Assembly: GCA_947454485.1 (NCBI GenBank)
Contig: CANGJJ010000005.1
Location: 186,001 to 250,000, forward strand
Length of the DNA stretch: 64,000 nucleotides
Direction of reading: 5' to 3'
Source: Beijerinckiaceae bacterium
GTDB taxonomy: Bacteria; Pseudomonadota; Alphaproteobacteria; Rhizobiales; Beijerinckiaceae
Numbering within the stretch: the first letter of the stretch is position 1; each line of letters starts with the position of its first letter. This document shows positions 7,904 through 15,532 of this stretch, in pieces. The notes under the pieces were generated by a model, which saw only the letters and a program-made list of their open reading frames with translations, was not told the origin of the DNA and searched no databases. Position numbers and translations under genes: made by a program.

Positions 7904-8863
7904 TTAATTGGCATCGCGCAACCGCGCGGCCAAGGGGCCCCAACGCTTCAATTCACCCGCGACAAAGTCGCTAAACTCTTGTGGCGTGAAGCTCTTGGGC
8001 TCAGCTGCCTCAAGTTCAAGCTGGCGCTTCACGCGCGCATCGCCAAGGCTTGCGATGGCGGCACTGTTGAGCTTGGCCACCACATCAGCGGGCGTGCCTG
8101 CCGGTGCGGAAAGCCCGTACCAAGTTGCCATAACAAGATCAGCATAACCAAGCTCACGGAAGGTCGGCAGATCAGGGAAGCCAGGAATACGCGCGCCAGA
8201 TGTGATCGCAATCGCCGTCAACGCACCAGCAGAAACATGCTCGCGCGCCGTCGACCAATTCATGCTGGCAACTTTCACATGGCCCGCAACAACATCCAAA
8301 ATCGCCGTACCACCACCCTTGTGCGGCACATGAACGAGATTGATCTTCTCAGCTTCTGCCAAATAAGAGGCCGTCATATGACCCGCCGTACCAACACCGG
8401 GCGAGACATAACCAACTGACTCTTTCGCATTGCGCATATAGGCGAGAAACTCAGCCATGGTCTTGATGCCGGTGGAAGGATGCACCGCAAGCACTGTCGG
8501 CGCACCGCCGAAATAGGCGATATGGGTGAACTCTTTCACTGGATCGAGATTGGCATCGCGGCTCATCAAAGGGGCAAGCACATGCGAGGCCGCACCCGAG
8601 ATGACTAAAGTGCGACCATCGGGCGCCGCGCGCGCAACCTGACGCGCGCCAAGCAGGCCACCCGCACCACCCACATTTTTGAGAATGAATGTGTGACCAA
8701 GGCGTGTGCCAATCGCATCCATAAAGACGCGGCCCATCACATCAGCCGCGCCGCCCGCTGCATAAGGCACGACCACTTCGACCGGACCATCGGGCCATTC
8801 AGCGCAAGTCGCAGGCAGAGGCAAGCAAGCCACGAGCGCAATCAGCGCAGCCTTGATCTTCAT
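7904..8863 (-). CDS. Bug/TctC-family solute-binding protein
   Basis: 319 residues with a signal peptide ending near ATCAE (residue 20). Landmarks are WPDGPVEVVVPYAAGGAAD, NVGGAGG, PDGRTLVI, and PHKGGGTAILDV. It probably binds an aromatic or aliphatic carboxylate in the periplasm. It lies 25 bases downstream of the GMC oxidoreductase gene on the same strand and closes that operon. No TctAB partner is present. Confidence 0.9.
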   Translation of the reverse strand: MKIKAALIALVACLPLPATCAEWPDGPVEVVVPYAAGGAADVMGRVFMDAIGTRLGHTFILKNVGGAGGLLGARQVARAAPDGRTLVISGAASHVLAPLMSRDANLDPVKEFTHIAYFGGAPTVLAVHPSTGIKTMAEFLAYMRNAKESVGYVSPGVGTAGHMTASYLAEAEKINLVHVPHKGGGTAILDVVAGHVKVASMNWSTAREHVSAGALTAIAITSGARIPGFPDLPTFRELGYADLVMATWYGLSAPAGTPADVVAKLNSAAIASLGDARVKRQLELEAAEPKSFTPQEFSDFVAGELKRWGPLAARLRDAN

Positions 8864-8888
8864 GACATCATCTCCACGTCAGCCGCGC

Positions 8889-10490
8889 TCACTGGCGCAG
8901 ACTATCTGCAATTTTTTCCGCCATCATGATGATGGGTGCATTGATATTGCCACCGATGAGATCGGGCATGATCGAGCCGTCCACCACGCGCAGACCTTGC
9001 GCGCCATAAACACGCCCAACCTGATCGACGACCGCCATGGGATCATTCGACACGCCCATTTTGCAGGTGCCTGCAGGGTGATGAACCGTGATGCCGGTGG
9101 CCGCAATATGCGCATCAAGCGCCGCGTCAGACATATCCTGCGGATTGGGCATGACCTGTTTAGCGATATAGGGCTTGAGCACATCCTGCTCACCAATCGC
9201 CGCCACCATGCGCAAACCACGATGCAAAGCGGCGCGGTCTTTGGGCGATGACAGGAAATTCTGCGTGATGCGCGCTAAAGCGAAAGGATCTGCACTGGTC
9301 AGGCTCACCTTGCCGCGACTTTCAGGACGCAGCACAACCGCGCGGCAGGCAAAGCCATCTGCATAGGGCTGCACAAAGGGCTTCAGATAAGGCGATGCCG
9401 TCATCGGCGCAGCATTGAATAGCAATTGAAGATCCGGCAACTGCTCGTCTTCTGATGATTTGAGATAGGCCATGACGCCGCTTGGCAGATCATTCGAAAT
9501 GCCAGTGCCTGCGAGATAGGTCTTGGCCAGATCCAGGACGATGCGATCAAGACGCATCACCTCATGCAAAGGACCGGGCTCTTTGCGCGTATAATGCACG
9601 GCCGCAGACATATGATCCTGCAGATTTTGACCAACACCCGGCAGGTCAATCTGTGCCGCAATACCATGCTCGCGCAAATGATCGGCAGGGCCGATACCCG
9701 ACAGCATCAAGACCTGCGGCGAATTGATAGCGCCGCCGCTCAAGATGATCTCGCCTGCATGGGCCTTGTGCTCAGATCCGCGCTTGCGCCATGAGACGCC
9801 CACGGCGCGCTCACGCTCCATCAGGATCTTGGTGACATGCGCGCCTTTGATGAGCGTCAGATTGGGGCGATGCAAAGCTGGATAGAGATAGGCATTGGCC
9901 GCACTCCAGCGACGACCATCACGGATCGTCATCTGCCAGCGACAAAAGCCCTCTTGCTCTTCCCCGTTATAATCTGGCGTGAACCCATAGCCCGCATCGA
10001 CACCTGCAACGAGATAGGCATCAACCAGCGGATCCGAGAAAGTGGATTCCTGAACGCACAATGGCCCCTCTGCACCGCGATAGGACGAAGCTGCACCATT
10101 CCAGTTCTCGCTCTTGCGAAAATAGGGCAGCACTTTGTCATAGGACCAATCGGTCAGACCGCTGCGCGCCCAACGCTCATAATCACCGCGATGTCCGCGC
10201 ACATAGGCCATGGCATTGATAGAAGAGGAGCCACCCAGTACCTTGCCACGCGCACATTCAATCGCGCGCCCGCCCATGGCCGCATCTGGTTCGCAAAAAT
10301 ACATCCAGTCATGCAGGCGATTGAGCAGCAAACGCGGCCAGCCAAGCGGAATTTTGATCCATGGATCATGATCCGCCCCACCCGCCTCCAACAAGAGCAC
10401 GCGTGTCGAACCATCTTCGGTGAGACGGTTGGCGAGTGTGCAACCCGCCGATCCGGCCCCGATGATGATGTAATCGTAATCTGTGCTCAT
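8889..10490 (-). CDS. GMC-family FAD oxidoreductase (choline dehydrogenase-like)
   Basis: 533 residues from the ATG at 10490. The FAD-binding dinucleotide fold is YIIIGAGSAGCTLANRL at the N-terminus, followed by the GMC signatures GGSSSINAMAYVRGH and GGAINSPQVLMLSGIGP, and the C-terminal catalytic region HHPAGTCKMG and GNINAPIIMMAEK with the His and Asn pair expected. GMC enzymes oxidise alcohols or aldehydes. Related enzymes oxidise choline, aliphatic polyols, or hydroxymethylfurfural (HmfH); sequence alone does not pick one. It begins 12 bases after a Bug gene and belongs to the UbiD operon region. Confidence 0.92.
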   Translation of the reverse strand: MSTDYDYIIIGAGSAGCTLANRLTEDGSTRVLLLEAGGADHDPWIKIPLGWPRLLLNRLHDWMYFCEPDAAMGGRAIECARGKVLGGSSSINAMAYVRGHRGDYERWARSGLTDWSYDKVLPYFRKSENWNGAASSYRGAEGPLCVQESTFSDPLVDAYLVAGVDAGYGFTPDYNGEEQEGFCRWQMTIRDGRRWSAANAYLYPALHRPNLTLIKGAHVTKILMERERAVGVSWRKRGSEHKAHAGEIILSGGAINSPQVLMLSGIGPADHLREHGIAAQIDLPGVGQNLQDHMSAAVHYTRKEPGPLHEVMRLDRIVLDLAKTYLAGTGISNDLPSGVMAYLKSSEDEQLPDLQLLFNAAPMTASPYLKPFVQPYADGFACRAVVLRPESRGKVSLTSADPFALARITQNFLSSPKDRAALHRGLRMVAAIGEQDVLKPYIAKQVMPNPQDMSDAALDAHIAATGITVHHPAGTCKMGVSNDPMAVVDQVGRVYGAQGLRVVDGSIMPDLIGGNINAPIIMMAEKIADSLRQ

Positions 10491-10501
10491 TGTCTGTCCA
10501 A

Positions 10502-11566
10502 TCACTGTGCTGCCATAGCCTTACGGATGCGCTCAATCACCTCTGGCGAAGCGGCATAAACCTTCTTCACCATAGCTTCCATGTCTTCACCTGAATTGGG
10601 CTCAGCATCGGTCATCATTTTGGCAGCCTCATCCTGCAGAGCAGGACTGCGGATTGCCTCCATGAAAGCCTTACGCACAAGCTGCACACGATCTTGCGGC
10701 ACGCCGGGTGGCATCATGAAGGCACGCACATATAGACCCTGCGAATAGAAGATCTCCAAAGCCTCCCGCGTGGCTGCATCTTTGGCCGAATCAATCGTCA
10801 GAGGCACCTTCGCTGCATCAAGCTCGGGATAACCGGTTGAACCCACCTGCGCGATAATGCGGAACTGACCCTTGCCCTCAAGTGCATCGGGGAAATGCAA
10901 TTTGGCGGATGACCATGCAAAACCGCATACGCCCTGCACTTCCTTGTTTTGCACCGCAAGCACGATCTCCTTCGTGCCGGGATAGCCGGTCACGATTTTG
11001 AGTTTCGCATTCAGCAGAGTCTTGAGGACAGTTGTATAGACATGAACAAGGCTGCCACCGCCGGGTGTGCCGACGATGAACTCTTTGTCATACATATCCG
11101 CGCTCTTCTGGATGGGTGAATCCGTGCGCGACAGACAGACGAGCGATTCTGCATTGCCATTACCGATGAAGTTGAACTTCGTCGGATCATATTTGTCCTT
11201 CGAATCGCCCGGCTGCGGATTGAAGAGCGGATCGAAGAAGGCGCCAGGCAAGACACTCGCTATATGCAAACCGTCTTTTGGGGCGAGCGTATAAAGATGG
11301 CGCGCCGCTGTCAGGCTGCCTGCACCCGGCATATTCTGCACCAGCACCGTCGGATTTCCGGGAATGAATTTACCCAAATGTCGCGAGACCAGACGCGCGA
11401 ACAAATCGACACCGCCACCAGCCGAAGCGCCCACCACAATGGTGAGCGTTTTACCTTTGTAAAACTCCTCGGCGGGCTGCGCATGCACAGGATTGGCCGC
11501 CAAAGCCACACAACCAACCAATCCCAGAAGGGCATGTTTGCTGCGCTGTGACAGGTGATGCAACAT
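10502..11566 (-). CDS. Bug-like solute-binding protein, 'FYKGK' subfamily
   Basis: 354 residues; the ATG at 11566 follows AGGGAGTG, and the longer open frame upstream runs into the UbiD gene. Signal peptide to about VHAQP (residue 31). It begins EEFYKGKTLTIVVGASAGGG, with PGNPTVLVQNMPGAGS and PKDGLHIA, marking a divergent Bug branch shared with 26591-27640. The C-terminal half has PPGVPQDRVQLVRKAF. It is probably a periplasmic carboxylate receptor between the UbiD and GMC genes. Confidence 0.85.
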   Translation of the reverse strand: MLHHLSQRSKHALLGLVGCVALAANPVHAQPAEEFYKGKTLTIVVGASAGGGVDLFARLVSRHLGKFIPGNPTVLVQNMPGAGSLTAARHLYTLAPKDGLHIASVLPGAFFDPLFNPQPGDSKDKYDPTKFNFIGNGNAESLVCLSRTDSPIQKSADMYDKEFIVGTPGGGSLVHVYTTVLKTLLNAKLKIVTGYPGTKEIVLAVQNKEVQGVCGFAWSSAKLHFPDALEGKGQFRIIAQVGSTGYPELDAAKVPLTIDSAKDAATREALEIFYSQGLYVRAFMMPPGVPQDRVQLVRKAFMEAIRSPALQDEAAKMMTDAEPNSGEDMEAMVKKVYAASPEVIERIRKAMAAQ

Positions 11567-11594
11567 GATCTTCACTCCCTGATATTGTGTGCGC

Positions 11595-13067
11595 TCACGC
11601 GCCCAGGCCATCGAGCAGATAGCCGAACTTCTCACGCGCTTTGCGCGCAAGTTCGGGGCTAGGCGTATTGGAGATGGGGAACTCATGCCGCCAGTGATAG
11701 GGACGGCAGGCATTGATGATGGCAACCGAGTGAGTCATATCGCCGGCCTTGCGCTTCTCAGGCGGAATACGCGGATCGGCAGGCGAGTCCCAAGCCCCAT
11801 CCAGAATCTGGATGGATTCAATCGGGTCCGTGCGCGTCAGCATCGCCCAGATCAACGCCTCCAGATTGGTGACATCCACATCTTCATCCGTCACGACGAT
11901 ATATTTGGACGCATAGGCCGAGCCACCACATTGCGCGGCAATCGTGCCCGCCTGCAAAGCATGACCGGGATAGCGCTGCTTGATCGACACGCCATGGAAC
12001 ATGCGCGCGCCGCCCACTTCATGACACCAAACCTGCTGCACATCAGGCACGCCAGCATTTGCCATATTCTGCTTGATCGTCGCTGAGCGCATCACAGCGC
12101 GATATCGTGCCATTTCATCAGGCCCTGCGCCCATTGGCGGCACGCCAAGCAAAATAGGATCATTGCGGTGATAGATCGCCTTCACATCAATCACGGGACA
12201 AGGCTTGGCACCGCCTGCATAGTGTCCCGTCCATTCGCCAAAAGGACCTTCAACGATCTTGCGATCAGGATGGACAAAACCTTCGATGACAATTTCAGCA
12301 TTGGCAGGAATTGGCAGACCCGTGATCTTGCCACGCACCATCTTCTCCGCGCGGCCACGCATGCCGCCGATCATGTCAAATTCAAATGTGCCATAGGGCG
12401 CTTCAAGACCGCCAAGCAGGAAGGCCAGCGGATCACCGCCCACCACCATGGCAACGGGCATGGGTTCGCCCTTCTTGAAATATTTGTCGCAATGGATGGC
12501 GCCATGATGACCAGCGGCCATCAAGATCCCAACGGTCTTGGCGTCAAAGACTTGCCCGCGATAGGCGCCCGCATTCAGCCAATTCTCATCAGGATCGCGC
12601 GTGATGGAATAAGTGCCTGTGCCAATATATCGCCCACCATCTTTCTCATGCCAGATCGGTGAGGGAAATTTTGTCACATCCACATCATCGCCCATGATGA
12701 TGTTCTCGAAGATCGGGCCTGTTTCGACGATCTCATGGGGAATGCTTTTCTGATTGGTCAGAAAGGCGTCTCGATAGCCATCGCTCAATTCCCATTTGTT
12801 CAACTCGGCCGGAAAGCCCAGCGTCATATTGCGCCGGCGACCTGCGAACATATTGAGCAAGAGACGAAAGCCCTTCGGGCAATCTTTCACATCCTCAAAC
12901 AGAACGCAGGGGCCATTTTCCGCGCGCAAAATGGCCTCGGCAACAAGACCAACATCTTCTTCCCAGCTGGCGTCACGCACTGTGCGCACTTCGCCAAGAC
13001 GTTCGGCTTCCGCCAGCCATTCACGCAGATCATTATAAGCGATCACGGGCTTTGAATTCGCACTCAT
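11595..13067 (-). CDS. UbiD-family decarboxylase
   Basis: 490 residues from the ATG at 13067 after GGAGATAAG. UbiD enzymes reversibly decarboxylate aromatic or unsaturated acids with prenylated FMN. The expected catalytic residues are visible: Asn and Arg in NAGAYRGQVFD, and the two glutamates in EGPFGEWTGH. HHGAIHCDKYF and PVAMVVGGDP are further family blocks. No ubiX-like prenyltransferase is in the window, so the cofactor comes from elsewhere. With the molybdenum hydroxylase, GMC enzyme and hydrolase around it, it most likely works on an aromatic or heteroaromatic acid; HmfF, the furandicarboxylate decarboxylase, is one known analogue, not a demonstrated match. Confidence 0.9.
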   Translation of the reverse strand: MSANSKPVIAYNDLREWLAEAERLGEVRTVRDASWEEDVGLVAEAILRAENGPCVLFEDVKDCPKGFRLLLNMFAGRRRNMTLGFPAELNKWELSDGYRDAFLTNQKSIPHEIVETGPIFENIIMGDDVDVTKFPSPIWHEKDGGRYIGTGTYSITRDPDENWLNAGAYRGQVFDAKTVGILMAAGHHGAIHCDKYFKKGEPMPVAMVVGGDPLAFLLGGLEAPYGTFEFDMIGGMRGRAEKMVRGKITGLPIPANAEIVIEGFVHPDRKIVEGPFGEWTGHYAGGAKPCPVIDVKAIYHRNDPILLGVPPMGAGPDEMARYRAVMRSATIKQNMANAGVPDVQQVWCHEVGGARMFHGVSIKQRYPGHALQAGTIAAQCGGSAYASKYIVVTDEDVDVTNLEALIWAMLTRTDPIESIQILDGAWDSPADPRIPPEKRKAGDMTHSVAIINACRPYHWRHEFPISNTPSPELARKAREKFGYLLDGLGA

Positions 13068-13099
13068 ACTTATCTCCAAAACAGCTGGCGGATGTTCAA

Positions 13100-14164
13100 T
13101 CAGGCGGACAATTGCTCTGCCATCCAGTCAGCTGACTGGTTGCGGTATTTATAGGCGCGGTTATGGGCAACATGATTGCCATCAGGAATGACCAACAAAA
13201 CCGTATTGCCCTTGGCTTCGCGCGCCAGACGCTCTGCATCTTCAGGCGGGCACAAACGATCAAGACCACCTGCGATCACAAAGAGCGGGCATTCGATCTT
13301 TTCAGCAACACCCGTCAGATCAAGCTGGAAGGCTTTCTGCTTGGCTTCATCGAGCGTTTTGCTATGGCTGCGCTGCACATAGGCATCGCGTGTCAGGCCC
13401 GGAAGCTTGTCCCACAGCGCACCCCAGTTATATGGCCCGCAATTGGCAATCGCTGCTTTGATGCGCTTCTCATATGCGGCCGAGCGCGGTGCATAATATC
13501 CACCAAGGCTGATGCCCCAGATACCGATACGGTCGGTGTCGACTTGCTCTTTACGCGTCGCAATGAGCCAATCAATCACGGGACCAACGACATTTTCGTA
13601 GTCGTAACGGATCGGGAAATCATATTCCGCTTCACCTTGACCCGGGCCATCAAAAGCGAGGATTGCCATGCCGCGCTCGAGGAACGTCTGCTCAAAGGTC
13701 AGCAACTCCTCCTTGGTGGAATCAAGACCCATGGTCATCAGAACGATGGGCGGGCGCTTGACGCCTTTAGGCAAACGCAATGTGCCAGCCAGCTGCTTGC
13801 CCTCATAAGGGATCATCACGCGCTCACCGGGCGGATCAAGATGCGGCAAAGCCAGATCGAGACAATCAACCGCCTTCTTATGCGCGGCTTTCATCTGCTC
13901 CATGTCCTGCACGAAGAGATATTTGCCATAGTGATAAGTGACAGAGGCTCTGGTGAGATGATCAGCAGCGCTCACATATTTCTTCTTGGCGAGCGCCTCG
14001 CGGCCCATAGCCTCATGAACAGCTGCACGCTCAGACCAAGCGCGGCACCAATCACTCCAGCTCTTGGTCTGATTGATCAGATCATCAAAATCAGCTGCGG
14101 CCACGCCATTGACCGTAAAGCGCGAGAGAAAGTTGCGCGCGTGATGGATAGGATCCTCTGACAT
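13100..14164 (-). CDS. Alpha/beta hydrolase with N-terminal helical domain, 2,6-dihydropseudooxynicotine hydrolase-like
   Basis: 354 residues from the ATG at 14164 (upstream GGGAGCG). Residues 1 to about 110 form a helical segment containing NFLSRFTVNGV, SWSDWCRAWSERAA and a YHYGKYLF stretch; the alpha/beta fold then carries FDGPGQGEAE, the nucleophile Ser219 in GISLGG, Asp302 in GLDRLCPP and His331 in GNHVAHN. This layout matches the FrsA/DUF1100 branch that includes 2,6-dihydropseudooxynicotine hydrolase, a C-C bond hydrolase in nicotine breakdown that works right after a molybdenum hydroxylase. Here too a molybdenum hydroxylase gene follows immediately upstream. The reaction is inferred; ester or amide cleavage is possible. 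Confidence 0.82.
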   Translation of the reverse strand: MSEDPIHHARNFLSRFTVNGVAAADFDDLINQTKSWSDWCRAWSERAAVHEAMGREALAKKKYVSAADHLTRASVTYHYGKYLFVQDMEQMKAAHKKAVDCLDLALPHLDPPGERVMIPYEGKQLAGTLRLPKGVKRPPIVLMTMGLDSTKEELLTFEQTFLERGMAILAFDGPGQGEAEYDFPIRYDYENVVGPVIDWLIATRKEQVDTDRIGIWGISLGGYYAPRSAAYEKRIKAAIANCGPYNWGALWDKLPGLTRDAYVQRSHSKTLDEAKQKAFQLDLTGVAEKIECPLFVIAGGLDRLCPPEDAERLAREAKGNTVLLVIPDGNHVAHNRAYKYRNQSADWMAEQLSA

Positions 14165-14181
14165 ATTCGCTCCCGTTGGTG

Positions 14182-14676
14182 TTAAGTTTGACTGCTGTGT
14201 TGTGAACCAAAAAGTTCCATCGCGGCATCGACGATGCCCTGATAGCCCGTGCAGCGGCACAGATTGCCGGACAGTGCTTCGCGAATCTCATCTTCGCTCA
14301 AAGCTCGCCCCTCACGATCTTGATCAAGCTCCAACAGCGTCATAACGACGCCGGGCGTGCAATAGCCGCATTGCAGACCATGATGACGCGATAAGGCCTC
14401 TTGCACGCGATGCAATGTTCCATCCGCGCTCGCCACACCTTCAATCGTGGTGATTGCATGGCCATCGGCCTGTACCGCGAGCATCAAACAGCCGCGCGCG
14501 CTCGCGCCATCGACCAAAATCGTGCAGGCACCGCAAACACCATGTTCGCAGCCCAGATGCGTACCGGTGAGTTTGAGATCGCGGCGCAAAAAGTCGGCAA
14601 GATTCATGCGTGAATCGACAACAGCCTCAATGGCGCGACCATTCACGGTGAGTTTGATGGGTCGCGGATCAAACAT
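14182..14676 (-). CDS. Molybdenum hydroxylase small subunit, [2Fe-2S] (CoxS type)
   Basis: 164 residues from the ATG at 14676, overlapping the stop of the FAD-subunit gene by eight bases. The plant-type ferredoxin cluster is CEHGVCGACTILVDG and the second cluster is CGYCTPGV plus CRCTGYQGI. It passes electrons from the molybdenum centre to FAD. Gene order on the minus strand is large, FAD, small subunit, then the hydrolase. Confidence 0.95.
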   Translation of the reverse strand: MFDPRPIKLTVNGRAIEAVVDSRMNLADFLRRDLKLTGTHLGCEHGVCGACTILVDGASARGCLMLAVQADGHAITTIEGVASADGTLHRVQEALSRHHGLQCGYCTPGVVMTLLELDQDREGRALSEDEIREALSGNLCRCTGYQGIVDAAMELFGSQHSSQT

Positions 14677-15532
14677 GAGCCACGCTCCGCGCTTGCGCCA
14701 AAGCCTTCGATAAAGCGCGCCCAATCAGGACAGAGGCAATCTCGAGACGAAACTCGGCTGGATAAAGCTCATCACCATCGCAATCGAGCCCGCGCAGAAG
14801 ATCTTCGCCAAAGCCCTCATGCACGGTCCTTGCACCGCTCAGCCCACTTATGTCGAGCACGAGAGGCGCGCCCTGCACACCGCCCAGAGCCAAGGAGCTT
14901 TGTGCAATCGTACCATCGTCTTCAAGCACAATCTGCGTTGCAACCGACACGACCGCAAAATCAGCCGGGCGACGATTGAATTCGAGAAAGGCTGTGCCAG
15001 CGCCTTTGGGGGCTTTCGGCCAAAGGATCTGCTTCACGATCTCGTCAGGCTCGAGACAGGAGGTGAGATAGCCTTGCGCAAAATCAGAGAAGGGAACGAT
15101 GCGCTCACCGCGCAGGCTTGCAATGGTGATAGTGGCATTGAGCGCTGCAGCTGCGACCGGCAATTCAGCACCCGGATCAAGATGGCTGACACTGCCACCA
15201 ATCGTGCCGCGATTGCGCGTTTGTTGATGGCCCACATGACGGATCGCATCGCGTAGCAGCGGGCAAATTTCACCGACCTCAGGCGAGCGCTCGACTCTGC
15301 GCTGCGTGCACATAGAACCCGTCAGCACCCCACCCTCGACTGATTGGAGCGCCTTCAACTCTTCAATGTGACCAAGATCGATCAGATGATCGGGGCCTGC
15401 CACGCGCAGATTGAGCATCGGCATCAGCGATTGGCCGCCCGCCAGCACACGCGCATTGGGCAAATCGGCCAAAAGCTGCAACGCGTCTTTTAGCTGCGTG
15501 GGCGCATGATAGGTGAAGGCTGGCGCTTTCAT
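14669..15532 (-). CDS. Molybdenum hydroxylase FAD-binding subunit (CoxM type)
   Basis: 287 residues; its ATG overlaps the stop of the large-subunit gene by four bases. FAD signatures are VLAGGQSLMPMLNLR and TRNRGTIGGSVSHLDPGAELP, the latter the pyrophosphate loop of this family. It takes electrons from the [2Fe-2S] subunit. Tight overlaps on both sides show a translationally coupled three-subunit enzyme. Confidence 0.95.
   Translation of the reverse strand: MKAPAFTYHAPTQLKDALQLLADLPNARVLAGGQSLMPMLNLRVAGPDHLIDLGHIEELKALQSVEGGVLTGSMCTQRRVERSPEVGEICPLLRDAIRHVGHQQTRNRGTIGGSVSHLDPGAELPVAAAALNATITIASLRGERIVPFSDFAQGYLTSCLEPDEIVKQILWPKAPKGAGTAFLEFNRRPADFAVVSVATQIVLEDDGTIAQSSLALGGVQGAPLVLDISGLSGARTVHEGFGEDLLRGLDCDGDELYPAEFRLEIASVLIGRALSKALAQARSVAHV

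Noticed and set aside
13163-14161. 332-codon plus-strand open frame
   Set aside because: Antisense to the alpha/beta hydrolase; no family motif, and the hydrolase on the other strand has intact catalytic residues.
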